This document shows positions 43,060-51,956 of a stretch of DNA of 64,000 nucleotides, piece after piece (position 1 is the first letter of the stretch; each line of letters starts with the position of its first letter). The stretch lies in NCBI RefSeq assembly GCF_000686025.1, contig NZ_JMLQ01000013.1, forward strand, positions 1 to 64,000, given 5' to 3'. Below the pieces are notes generated by a model. The model was not told where the DNA came from. It made no database searches and was given only the letters and a program-made list of their open reading frames with translations. Source of the stretch: Rhodococcus sp. UNC23MFCrub1.1 (GTDB lineage Bacteria; Actinomycetota; Actinomycetes; Mycobacteriales; Mycobacteriaceae). The position numbers and the translations under genes were made by a program.

Positions 43060-43576
43060 ACGCCGACGAGACTGGCGTCGATCGTCACCCGGACGATCGT
43101 GGGTCGACGGGTCTGGTGAACGTGACCTTTTTCCGGATTGTGTTTCGCACCCACGGGCTGGCTGTCTTGTAGATGGCACCGGAGGCAACTTCGAAAGCGA
43201 ATTTGTAGGCCGACTATCCTGTCTGGCGCGGATCCATCTCCGGGTCGACCTCGACCTCGATCGAGGCGCGTCGACGCTGAGACGGCCGTAGGGCTCGTAT
43301 CGCGAGCCTGTGAGGTTCATCGTGAATCTTCCCGTCCACGTTCTGCTCGCCGGGGCACCGGCGGCTTCACCGAGACTGACGGCGCCGTCCCCCTTGCCCT
43401 CTCGGCCGGACGCGACCGTGGTGGGAAGCGGAGGTGCCGACAAGACCTCGCAGTCGGTCACGATTCCCGTCGCCATCGGGATCGAAGATCGGCGCGGCCA
43501 GCGCCGATTACATCGACCCGCCCGTCAGTGCAGCGATCATGGTGATCGTGGCAGCGGTACGACGTGGCTTCGTCAT
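43060..43576 (-). pseudogene. Decayed copy of the EF-hand plus beta-domain secreted protein
   Basis: Pieces of the 40399/43987 family are found in order but in different frames. The signal peptide starts at 43576 (MTKPRRTAATITMIAALTGG) and meets a stop. One base off come APIFDPDGDG, then in another frame GREGKGDGAVSLGEA, then RASIEVEVDPEMDP, then YKFAFEVASGAIYKTASPW, and finally TIVRVTIDASLVG, matching the C-terminal strand of the intact genes. At least three frame shifts and stops are needed, so it is a genuine pseudogene. Confidence 0.7.
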
Positions 43577-43986
43577 CGAGATGATCCGTCCTGTTAGCAG
43601 TTGGTTGATCGCGCAACTGACCCGACCTTCGCCGCAGCAGACCATGTCTGCCGGCAGGACCTGGAATCGAATGAGCCGACCACGCGTGCGCGTGCGGAGG
43701 TCACAACGTGATCCGATGTGCCCGGTTCGACCCCAGTCGGAGTCCGAGACACCCAGCTCAACCGTCCCCGTCTCTGGCGATGGTTCCGCGCCTCTCCCTC
43801 ACGCGTGGTGATCGATCCATGAGTTCGAGCGGGGGAATCGCGACTTCTAGCCGGTTGTCGCACGAGGCGTGCGGAGAGCAGGTGGCGCAGACTCCGCCGC
43901 CCGCGGACAGCTATTACCGGGAACGGGCTGGGTATTCTCTCGACAATGCTGCGCACGACGATGTGCCCGTGACATCGCCGACGGAG
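43577..43986. other. Intergenic, no gene seen
   Basis: About 410 bases between the pseudogene start and the end of the next intact family member. No open frame here resembles a protein or has a ribosome site. It may hold the old promoter of the pseudogene. Confidence 0.5.
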
Positions 43987-44541
43987 TCAGTGTCGGATGA
44001 TGACCTTCACAATGGTGGGATCCGAACTGTAGTAGCCGATCTCCTGGGTGCGATCGTGCACGTTGATAAAGGACTGCAGCTGGTACTGGTCGCCTGTGGC
44101 ATCCTCGAACGTGAACCGAAAATCCTCGAACCTCAGACCTTTGTCGATGCGCCTTACGTTGATCACGTACTGCCCCCACTGCACCAGAGCCGCCTTGGTC
44201 ACGCTGATGGACCACAGCGAATCCGCCGGCCCGCGGACGGACTTAGTCTCTCCGAACCTGATTGGTTCCCCAGAAAAGGTGATCTCCTCGCCGGTCGGCG
44301 CTACGAACGAGTCACCACCGCGAACTGCCTCGGCAATGCTCAGCGCACCGTCACCGTCGGCGTCCCGGTCCGGCAGGTATCCGGCAGGAACCAGCGGCGC
44401 AGTGAAGACCTCGGCAGGGGTCATGGTGCCGTTGTTGTCCGGGTCGAGAGCCGGTGTCGCTGCAGCAGGGATGGCGGCGATGGAAGAGAACAGTGTGGCA
44501 CCGAGGAGTGACGTGGCAGCTAATCGGACGATTGATCGCAT
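43987..44541 (-). CDS. Secreted EF-hand plus beta-domain protein, second intact copy
   Basis: 184 residues; AGGA about twelve bases before the ATG. Signal peptide (AATSLLGATLFSSIAAIPAAA), calcium-loop motifs DPDNNGTMTPAEVFTA and DADGDGALSIAEAV, then the beta domain (ALVQWGQYVINVRRIDKGL, FRFTFEDATGDQYQLQSF) ending TIVKVIIRH. Clearly homologous to 40399-40983 and the decayed copy between them; the beta domain also matches 45049-45678 (TDATGDVYSL). Tandem duplication has built this array. Confidence 0.75.
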   Translation of the reverse strand: MRSIVRLAATSLLGATLFSSIAAIPAAATPALDPDNNGTMTPAEVFTAPLVPAGYLPDRDADGDGALSIAEAVRGGDSFVAPTGEEITFSGEPIRFGETKSVRGPADSLWSISVTKAALVQWGQYVINVRRIDKGLRFEDFRFTFEDATGDQYQLQSFINVHDRTQEIGYYSSDPTIVKVIIRH

Positions 44542-45048
44542 GATGTGGTGAGTCCTGACATGAGCACGATGGATGGGGGACGGCATGATGGGCGAAACTT
44601 CGGCCACCGGTGAAATCGCCAGCGCACTGAATCTAGCTGCATGAATCATCGCAAAATTGAGTGAGTAGTCCGGCTGGAGAAACTGTCTTTTCCGAGGAGG
44701 CACTCGCTCCAGCCCTGGGTAGGGTTTTCCTGAACGATCGCTCAGCCAGCAATTTGTCGTGGTGTCGCACCGCCGCTTCCTCGTCGACGGCGAAGTACGG
44801 CGTGCCGGAAGCCAACGATCGAATGCGGGTCCGACGAGGGACCGAACGATCAGTGATCATGCTCTCGAACAGCGTGTTCGGGCCGCCGCCGACCCGAAGC
44901 GTCTCCACAATCGGCAGGGGTGTCCCGTCGTCCTGATGTTCAGGCGACAATGGAGCAGGATCAGCACGTAGATCAGGCGAGCGTCGCCATCGCCATTCAT
45001 TCCGAGTCGGAGCCGAGCAGTTGGTTTCGCCACAGAGAGAGAACAGTC
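44542..45048. other. Divergent intergenic region
   Basis: About 500 bases between two divergent members of the secreted family. A minus-strand frame at 44633-44950 contains a protein-like stretch (GTPYFAVDEEAAVRHHDKLL) but starts at a TTG without a ribosome site. I leave it uncalled; it may be a remnant. Confidence 0.4.
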
Positions 45049-45678
45049 ATGTCGCATTCATGTCGAGGCCGGGTTCAGGTGGCCGCAACTGCAACTGCAG
45101 CTGCATTTCTACTCCTGCTGGCGCAACCGACTGTGGCTGCCGCCCACCCTCTGCCCTGTTGCGCAGTACCCACGACGAGCGCGGCCACGGGCCCGGGATC
45201 GCACGTACTTCCTCCCGACCCGCAGCCCGCGGTCGTTCGTCCGACGCAGACGCAGGACGGCAGAGTCAGCGCTGTGGAGATCGACCTACGTGACGACCGT
45301 GTGTTACGGGACGGCGAAATGTTCGATGTGTCGGCAGCGCTGCGGGCCTCGGGTCTGAGCTTCACCGGCGCCATGGTCGAGATGGGGTGGCAGTCGACGA
45401 ACGCGAGCGTGAAGGTCACTACGCATCAACGGCTGTGGTACCACAACCGCATCACGACATCGGTCAACTTTCGTGACAAGTCCCCGGTGAAGGTGGACTG
45501 GTCATTCACCGATGCCACGGGAGACGTGTACTCCCTCTCCGACGAGACATCGGGTGAGCACACCGTGGACTACAACAGCGACAGTCCCACGCTCGTCCGT
45601 CTGACCGTCAAGGCAGAGTTCTCCTCGCCCGGGCCCGATCCGGGACCCGCTCCGTACCACGAGCAGTGGGCTTCCTGA
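45049..45678 (+). CDS. Secreted beta-domain protein without calcium module
   Basis: 209 residues; purine-rich AGAGAGAG before the ATG. Signal peptide (VAATATAAAFLLLLAQPTVAA) with a CC pair just after it (PLPCCAVPTT). A proline-rich linker replaces the EF-hand pair. The beta domain follows: SFTGAMVEMGWQSTNASVKV, VKVDWSFTDATGDVYSLSDE, SPTLVRLTVKAEF, then a Pro/Gly tail. It is on the opposite strand from its relatives, so an inversion or independent promoter is implied. Confidence 0.7.
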   Translation: MSHSCRGRVQVAATATAAAFLLLLAQPTVAAAHPLPCCAVPTTSAATGPGSHVLPPDPQPAVVRPTQTQDGRVSAVEIDLRDDRVLRDGEMFDVSAALRASGLSFTGAMVEMGWQSTNASVKVTTHQRLWYHNRITTSVNFRDKSPVKVDWSFTDATGDVYSLSDETSGEHTVDYNSDSPTLVRLTVKAEFSSPGPDPGPAPYHEQWAS

Positions 45679-46247
45679 TCAGTACAGGGTAAGTGCGTAG
45701 CAGGTCGAAGTACCTGTGCAACTCGGCGCGTTCGACGTCCGACGCGAGGGCGACACGATCGTCATCGGACTCGGAGGAAACGCCGTCGGAGCGTCCGCTG
45801 GCTCGGATTGGTCCTCGCAAGTTGCGACGTCGGCCAGACTCGGTCCGTGGTGGACACCAGAGATGCGAGCGACACAACCCGTCCGACGATTGAAGTGGTC
45901 CCCACACACCAAGTTGTGGGGACAGTGTTCTCGGCTCACAGCGGGTGGGTTCAGACCGGACTCGAAGGCGGTAACGAGGTCGTTCGACGTCCGCGTTCCG
46001 GCTTCTTTCGACCTGACAGCAATCACGGGCCCTACCGGCTCGGGCTGCTGTCGGTTCGGATGCATCACAGCGACTGTGACGATGCAGGATGTTGCGACAG
46101 TTCTGTACACGGCGTCGCGGCATCGCTCGTCGAGATGCATCACTCGGATTGGTGCCGGCGATGTGCGCTGAGGCGAACTGATCACTTGTCTCTCTGTCGA
46201 ACAGGCAGTCTTCGACGACAGGGCCCCGACGCTCGTGTGCTACGCGA
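45679..46247. other. 570 bases, possibly decayed coding DNA
   Basis: Open frames cover both strands (plus 45716-46171, minus 45679-46185) with coding-like composition but no ribosome sites and no recognised family. One could be a remnant of another exported protein. No convincing gene. Confidence 0.35.
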
Positions 46248-47279
46248 TCAGCTGCCGAAGGGGGATCGAGTCGTCGTCTGTGGATTGAGGACAGCGATCA
46301 GCACGCCCCCGCCAGCGGCGAACAGGGTGTTCGTCCCGGTCGCGTACACAGGATTGTGAACGGTGGCGGCAGGCGTGGGAATGCGGTCGATGACCGTGGC
46401 GCCGTCGACGAGTACCAGATCCGATCCCACAGCCACGTAGTACGCACCGTCGCGGGCGCTTGCGCTGACGTCTCCGGCGCGTCCGATACTTGCGGGTGCG
46501 GGTGTGCTGGCCCCGGTGGTGACGTCGACGGAGACGGCCGTTCCCTGAGCGCCGGAGGCGAAGAGATGTTGTCCGGACATCGATACCGCGGTCCGAGCCC
46601 CGGATCCGTCGTTGGCTTGCGGTACTGGGTGGCTGGCGACCGCCGTACGTGATCGGATGTCCACCGCCCAGAGTGTCGAGCCGGCGATCCGACGCACGTA
46701 GGCGGTCCGGCCATCAGAAGAGAGCGTCACACCGCTGAGTGGGCCCGGGACCGCGGGGACGGGCGTTGCGCTTCCACTCGCGAGATCGATTATCTCCGTG
46801 CCGGTGTCGAGACCGGCGACGACCAAGGTGTCGTCCACGCCGGCGACAGCACCCATGACGGAGAACCCGCCCTTGACTTCGGTCGACGTGAGGTTGTGCA
46901 TGTCGACCCGCAGGATGTTGCCGGACAGTGCGACGTAGGCGACCCACCCATCGGTGGGTGAGACCGAGATCGACCGGACGTCGATGTTCGCTGTGGTGCT
47001 CTCGAGTTGTACGTACCTGTTCGTGCGCGTGCGCGTTCTGGCGTCGACGACCTCGACCACCCCGGAGGTGGCGTCCGCTACCCACACCCAGTTGCTGTCG
47101 GGCGAGACCGCGACGTGTGTGGGGTTGAAGGTGTGTCCCAGTCTGACCGTCTGCACGGTTGTCCCCTGAGTCAGGGGTTCTGCCTGGCCTGTCACAGTCG
47201 TCGTTGCGACCAGCGCGCTGAACACCAGTGCGATTGTTCCAAGTCGCCACAGTGGTCCAGCGGTGAACAAACGCGTCAT
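46248..47279 (-). CDS. Secreted beta-propeller protein 2
   Basis: 343 residues; GGAG six bases before the ATG. Signal peptide (LGTIALVFSALVATTTVTGQA), then propeller blades (PTHVAVSPDSNWVWVADATS, DGWVAYVALSGNILRVDMHN, TLWAVDIRSRTAVASHPVP, GAYYVAVGSDLVLVDGAT) and the ending SPFGS. It is a close paralogue of 41748-42770 and was probably produced by duplication of a segment of this array. No active-site residues seen; ligand or surface binding is inferred. Confidence 0.75.
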   Translation of the reverse strand: MTRLFTAGPLWRLGTIALVFSALVATTTVTGQAEPLTQGTTVQTVRLGHTFNPTHVAVSPDSNWVWVADATSGVVEVVDARTRTRTNRYVQLESTTANIDVRSISVSPTDGWVAYVALSGNILRVDMHNLTSTEVKGGFSVMGAVAGVDDTLVVAGLDTGTEIIDLASGSATPVPAVPGPLSGVTLSSDGRTAYVRRIAGSTLWAVDIRSRTAVASHPVPQANDGSGARTAVSMSGQHLFASGAQGTAVSVDVTTGASTPAPASIGRAGDVSASARDGAYYVAVGSDLVLVDGATVIDRIPTPAATVHNPVYATGTNTLFAAGGGVLIAVLNPQTTTRSPFGS

Positions 47280-47501
47280 GGGGTACTCCGATCCTCACGC
47301 GCGGTCGAAGGAACTCGCGTCTGTCGGCAATCTTGCTCGCTGATCCACCGTTGGAGCCGCGCCGCACAAAATTCGGAGGTCCTCGACTGTGGTAGTTCGG
47401 GTGGAGGCCAGTTCGACGGCCCCCGCGCTGAGCGACCGCACAGGTGGTGACCAGATCCAGTGCGGCTTCGCGACCTGGTCGTAGGGGAAGTCACCGCGAG
47501 G

Positions 47502-48854
47502 TCAGCGCTTCTGCCGGCGTGCGGCGCCGAGAAGTCCCAGCGACGCCAGCATCAGAGCGCAGGGGACGACGAGGAGGAGGCTGTGCCGCAGTCCCGTCGC
47601 AGCGGCCGTGCCGGCGCCGAGGATGTCGGAGAGCGCGCCCACCAGGACAGGTCCGAGTGCCCCTCCGAGAAGGTAGAACGCCGCGTAGAACACGCCGACG
47701 GCTGAGCCACGCTGCTGTGGGGGGACGACGTCGAACAATGTTGCCAACGCAGCTGAGTGAAACGCGTTGACGCACAGCCACCCCGCGGAGAACACCACAA
47801 CGAATGCTTCGAAGGATCTCGATGAGAACGTGAAGCTCAGCGCGGTCAGTGGAACGGCCGCCAGCACCGCGAGTCCGCCCGCCGCGGAGCGGGCAGCGGA
47901 GGACCGCTTTCGAGCGCGGTCGGCCAGGACGCCGCCCAGCAGCAGTCCCAGCACGGCGCTGGCGCCGACCGTGACCCCGACTGTCGTGGCCGCCCGTGTG
48001 AGCGTGAGCCCGAAGTAGCGCTGAACATAGGCGGTGAGGAACGTCGCGACCGCGTACGAGGCGATCTGAATTCCGATTCCGCTGAGAACCAGCCACCGCA
48101 CCTCGGCGATCGAGACCAGGGCCATGATCGACCGGATGCTGCCGGAATCGTGGTCCGCGGGTGGTCGTCGATCCGCCGGCATGCGATACAGCATCGCTGC
48201 CACCACGCATCCGGCTGCGGCAGCGAGGACGAAAGGCGCCCGCCACGTCCCGAACGAGTTGACGACCGGTCCCACGGTCAATGCTGCCAGCACGAAGCCC
48301 ACCGGTATGCCGAGTTGCAGAACAGCTGTCGCCCGTCCACGTCGTTCGGTGGGGAACCGTTCTCCGATGAGGGAATTGGCGGCCGGGGCGAAGGCGGCCT
48401 CCCCGATGCCGACACCGGCCCGAGCAATGAGCAGGATGAGCAGACTCGACGCCGCTCCTGTCAGTGCTGTGAACGTGCTCCATGCCAGGACACCCAGGAC
48501 GAGAATGCGCCGACGGCTGTAACGGTCTGTGAGGCGACCCAGGTGCAGTCCTGCCAGCGCGTAGACCACCACGAACAGTGACCCGAGGGTGCCGATCATG
48601 GTGTCGGAGAGTCCGAACTCGGCTGCGACGGGTTCGACGAGTATTCCCGGGAGTGCTCGGTCGTAGAAATTGAGAACGTTGGCGAGCGTCAGCACCGCCA
48701 GAACACGCCACGCGGCCACTACCTGTCCACCCCTGACCGATGATCGTTCGACGGAATATGTTGCGCCGGAGACTGAGCGCCGCCGAATGGTAACGCTTGC
48801 CCGCATTGCCGGGGCTGTAATCGTCGTCCCGTTCGTTGTCGACCGGTGGCTCAT
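47502..48854 (-). CDS. MFS transporter
   Basis: 450 residues, 12 predicted helices. The MFS motif between helices 2 and 3 is GRLTDRYSRRRILVLGVLAW, and RAGVGIGEAAFAPAANSLI matches spinster-type MFS proteins. The first about 40 residues are polar and the true start may be later (an ATG at about residue 17); no start has a good ribosome site. It lies 57 bases downstream of the tandem TetR gene on the same strand. A drug or metabolite exporter under TetR control is the usual arrangement; substrate unknown. Confidence 0.9.
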   Translation of the reverse strand: MSHRSTTNGTTITAPAMRASVTIRRRSVSGATYSVERSSVRGGQVVAAWRVLAVLTLANVLNFYDRALPGILVEPVAAEFGLSDTMIGTLGSLFVVVYALAGLHLGRLTDRYSRRRILVLGVLAWSTFTALTGAASSLLILLIARAGVGIGEAAFAPAANSLIGERFPTERRGRATAVLQLGIPVGFVLAALTVGPVVNSFGTWRAPFVLAAAAGCVVAAMLYRMPADRRPPADHDSGSIRSIMALVSIAEVRWLVLSGIGIQIASYAVATFLTAYVQRYFGLTLTRAATTVGVTVGASAVLGLLLGGVLADRARKRSSAARSAAGGLAVLAAVPLTALSFTFSSRSFEAFVVVFSAGWLCVNAFHSAALATLFDVVPPQQRGSAVGVFYAAFYLLGGALGPVLVGALSDILGAGTAAATGLRHSLLLVVPCALMLASLGLLGAARRQKR

Positions 48855-48911
48855 CGACTGTGGGACCGATGTCGCCGATCCCGATCGGCGAGGCGCGGAA
48901 ACAGGGTTCGG

Positions 48912-50219
48912 TCACGACCTGTGAGTCTGTTCGGGGGAGGTGCGTACGCGCTCGCGCAGCACGTGCGCGGCCACCATGCGTGCGGTGTGGGAAGGGAACC
49001 TCAGGGTCCGTCGGATGGTCGCGATGATGATCATCGTCGCTTCCTCCATCCGATCGTCGTGGTCGCGGTGTCCGTCGTTCAACAGTTTGGCCAGCGCGGT
49101 GATGACGGTTTGCGGCGCACGGCGGGAGGTGGGATCGACGAGTTCCGCGAGGTACGGGGGTGCGATGTCGGTGCGGGTCGCGGCCGCGGTGACCAGAGCG
49201 CGCACAGCTCGCTCGAGCGAATCCGGCTGGTCGGCACCTTGATCGTGGCCGGTGCCACCTCGCAGTACCCCGTCTGCGGCCTGTTTGTCGAACAGTTCGG
49301 CAGCGAGCGCCGCTTTGGAGACGAAATGGCTGTAGAGCGTCGATTCGCTGACTTTCGCAGCTCGCGCGATCTGGGACATCTTGGTGACTGCGAAGCCGCG
49401 TGTGCCGAACTGTTCTGCAGCGGTGTGGAGAAGAACGGCGTGTTTGCGTTCGGAGATTTCGGTGATGGCCCGTCGTCCCCGCCGAAGTGGGTAGTAGTTG
49501 ATCTCACTGAGGCGGTCCTCGACGGTGTGGCGGTCGCCGATCACCCGCATCGAGATCATCGACATCGACGCGGCGGCGCGAGCGAAGGAGTCTATGTCGC
49601 CTCGGTCGGGGTCGATGAGGTGGCGGGTGACGGATCCGGACAGCAGCGACGAGTGTGCGGCGATATAGGTGCTCGGTGTCCACGGGGGACGTAGTTCGCG
49701 GCCCCAACTGTGCAATAGCTTGGCGAGCATGGGCTCGAGGCGAGCATCGATGGCCGCGAGATACTGCTGATACGCAGCGTCGGCCGTCGGTCCACCCAAT
49801 GCCCACACACCCAGACGCAACCGCAGCTCGGGATCGCCGGTGACCCGGAGAAACTCGTTGTGGTGCAAAGCCACGGCAGCATCGACAGGAAGTGCGGATT
49901 CCGCCAGTGCGTCGATGGTGGCGCCGACCTCCCCGGCGGGGACAGTGCCGGGATCGAAGATCCGGTCCACGACTTCGACCGCGAGTGTCTCGACCGAACC
50001 GAAGTGATGGAACACCAGGGCTGTCGACACGCCCGCGCGCCGCGCAATCGCACGGGTTCCGACTGCGCTCAACATCAGTGCGGGCGTCAGTTCGGACAGG
50101 CTCCGTACGGCTGCGGTGATGATGCGGTCGCGGGCGGAGGGCCCGGATTCGCGTAAGGCTGCCATGGCCGCCGACGTCTCCTCCGGGTCCGGGAAGTCTG
50201 ATGGTCGACGAGACGTCAT
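48912..50219 (-). CDS. Tandem (double) TetR regulator
   Basis: 435 residues, about twice the usual TetR length, with two complete TetR units. HTH 1 is at about 30-75 (GTRAIARRAGVSTALVFHHF) and HTH 2 at about 275-320 (MSQIARAAKVSESTLYSHFV); each is followed by a helical ligand/dimer region. TetR proteins normally dimerise; a covalent tandem could act as a single-chain pseudo-dimer with two different HTHs and so bind an asymmetric operator. It probably controls itself and the MFS gene downstream. Confidence 0.9.
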   Translation of the reverse strand: MTSRRPSDFPDPEETSAAMAALRESGPSARDRIITAAVRSLSELTPALMLSAVGTRAIARRAGVSTALVFHHFGSVETLAVEVVDRIFDPGTVPAGEVGATIDALAESALPVDAAVALHHNEFLRVTGDPELRLRLGVWALGGPTADAAYQQYLAAIDARLEPMLAKLLHSWGRELRPPWTPSTYIAAHSSLLSGSVTRHLIDPDRGDIDSFARAAASMSMISMRVIGDRHTVEDRLSEINYYPLRRGRRAITEISERKHAVLLHTAAEQFGTRGFAVTKMSQIARAAKVSESTLYSHFVSKAALAAELFDKQAADGVLRGGTGHDQGADQPDSLERAVRALVTAAATRTDIAPPYLAELVDPTSRRAPQTVITALAKLLNDGHRDHDDRMEEATMIIIATIRRTLRFPSHTARMVAAHVLRERVRTSPEQTHRS

Positions 50220-50400
50220 CGACAGATTCCGGCTGCGTCGGTCGATCGTTCGGTCGGGCCAACGGGCGGGTGGCCGCGTCGCGTCTCCATGATCATGCCG
50301 GCGGCCTCGCTCTGTTCATCGACCCATCGTGTCAAAGGTTGCTGATCATTCTCGCGAGGATCGACCGCACCGCAGATCGTCTGCCGCCTCGGGACTCGTC

Positions 50401-50934
50401 CTAGAACCCGGACTCCCGGCAGAGCTGGGTGTCGATGTCGCCTTGCGAGCACAGGTACTGCAGCTGTGCGTCGGCCGCTGACGGTGTGTCGCTCTGGTGC
50501 GGAACCGCGAACCCTGCGTCGGCGCACAGGCCGGTCCCGGCCTCGCCGCGAGAACACAAGTACTGGAGCTGTGCGTCGGCCGCGGAAGCAGCTGTCGGCG
50601 GGGACGGCACTTCGAACCCTGCGGCGCCGCACACGTCGGAGGCGGCTTCACCAGTCGAGCAGAGGTACCGCAACTGCGCGTCCGCCGCACCGGGTCCGGT
50701 CTGGCCCGGCACCGAGGGCGCTCGGGTGTCCATTGCTGATCCGGCGGTCGGCGTAGCCGGGACGGATGTGGGAACGGCGGTGGTCGTGGGCACCGTGGTG
50801 GACGGCGCGCCGCTGGCGGACGCGGCAGCACTGGCGGACGCGCTGGTCGCCGGGGTGGATGTCTCGCCCTGACTGCAGGCGGATGCGAAGACCACGTACC
50901 CCAGCGCTGCGATGGTCACAAGAATTCGCTTCAT
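50401..50934 (-). CDS. Lipoprotein with three Cys-containing repeats
   Basis: 177 residues. Lipobox at the end of ILVTIAALGYVVFASAC. A low-complexity Ala/Ser/Thr/Pro linker follows. The C-terminal half is three repeats of about 32 residues, each ADAQL-YLCS-GE then a second Cys and a closing GF: ADAQLRYLCSTGEAASDVCG, ADAQLQYLCSRGEAGTGLCA, ADAQLQYLCSQGDIDTQLCR. Each repeat carries a Cys pair spaced about ten residues apart, suggesting one disulfide per helical hairpin. Surface-exposed repeat protein of unknown role. Confidence 0.75.
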   Translation of the reverse strand: MKRILVTIAALGYVVFASACSQGETSTPATSASASAAASASGAPSTTVPTTTAVPTSVPATPTAGSAMDTRAPSVPGQTGPGAADAQLRYLCSTGEAASDVCGAAGFEVPSPPTAASAADAQLQYLCSRGEAGTGLCADAGFAVPHQSDTPSAADAQLQYLCSQGDIDTQLCRESGF

Positions 50935-51314
50935 GAACGTCCCGTCCGTGTCGGTTGTCTCGCACTCGTCGTGTCCCGGTGCCGAGCCGACAGTGTCACG
51001 GGTGGGACCCGGCGGCGGCGAGATCATGGGATCGTCCGAGTTCCTCGTTCCCGTTCTTGTCTCACGACATGGGCGAGGACGTCGATTCGCTGACAAACCG
51101 ATCAGTAGTTGTCGGTGAAATCGCAGCTCACCGGTACGCCGACTGATCCGCCCGCCTCGGGGACGCGGCCGCAGTGCTGTGGACGCAGTGTCCGACCGTG
51201 GCCCACCATGTGCTGGACCGGAGGGTGTCGTGCGGCGCCGAGCCGTACCGCGGAGCGAATCCCCGATTGTGATCACCGCGTCTGACCACTCGCATTCTCG
51301 GAAGGGATTCGAAC
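50935..51314. other. Divergent promoter region
   Basis: 380 bases between the repeat lipoprotein and the four-gene asparagine-synthase operon. No gene found; promoters for both directions are expected. Confidence 0.5.
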
Positions 51315-51956
51315 TTGCTGAACAACGGCGTCGGTCAACGATCGACCGGTGATCACGCTGCGCCGGAGGGTGACTCGGTCTTCGTTCCGGTGGACCGACG
51401 ATGGTGGGGCCTCGACCGCCGTTCGTTCGCGCCAGCTGCGATGCTGGTGGTGGTCGCGACCTGCCTGGCTGTGGTTCTGCCTCTGGTTGATGACGCGATG
51501 GCTGCCGAGAACCCTGCGGACGTCGGTGACATCTACGAACTCGACGGGGACATCACGGTCGTGCCGGCACGCGGGTGGGACGTCGTGGCCGGGGTGCGTC
51601 GAGGGCAGGGGCCGCCGGAGTACCCGTCCGTGACCGTGTTCGGCCGAGCTGACACCAGTTTCCAGATCAGCACCCGCCCGTTCATGGGTGACGCGACTGA
51701 ACTGCTGGAACAGAACGCTCCGCCGGCGGCATCCGATTCCGTGCAACGCCCGGTGACCACCGACAGCGGGCTGCACGGAGTGATCGCCGTGCGCGACCAG
51801 GTCGATGTCGATGCGACCGTCGCTGCCTTCGTCACCGAGAAGGGCGTCGGAGTTCTCGTCGTCGTGGCCGGTGCGCCCGCCGTCCTCGACGAGCGGACCG
51901 AAGCGCAGGTGCGCGAGATGATAGGCAGCATCGCGGCCGCGGAGTCCCCGCGATGA
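51315..51956 (+). CDS. Single-pass membrane protein, first gene of PrsW-AsnB operon
   Basis: 213 residues. The start is TTG eight bases after AAGGG. One membrane helix (APAAMLVVVATCLAVVLPLV) divides a short cytoplasmic part from an outer domain of about 140 residues with beta-strand character (DGDITVVPARGWDVVAGV, SVTVFGRADTSFQISTRP, GVGVLVVVAGAPAVLDERT). The stop overlaps the PrsW start (ATGA). It could be the protease substrate or an assembly partner; no family recognised. Confidence 0.75.
   Translation: MLNNGVGQRSTGDHAAPEGDSVFVPVDRRWWGLDRRSFAPAAMLVVVATCLAVVLPLVDDAMAAENPADVGDIYELDGDITVVPARGWDVVAGVRRGQGPPEYPSVTVFGRADTSFQISTRPFMGDATELLEQNAPPAASDSVQRPVTTDSGLHGVIAVRDQVDVDATVAAFVTEKGVGVLVVVAGAPAVLDERTEAQVREMIGSIAAAESPR

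Noticed and set aside
44633-44950. 105-codon minus-strand frame between two secreted-family genes
   Set aside because: TTG start without ribosome site and no family; some protein-like stretches, so possibly a remnant, but not supported.
40399-45678. Calling the shared beta domain a Vap domain
   Set aside because: Resemblance is only in size, export and alternating strands; no diagnostic Vap sequence could be read, so it is kept as a hypothesis to test.
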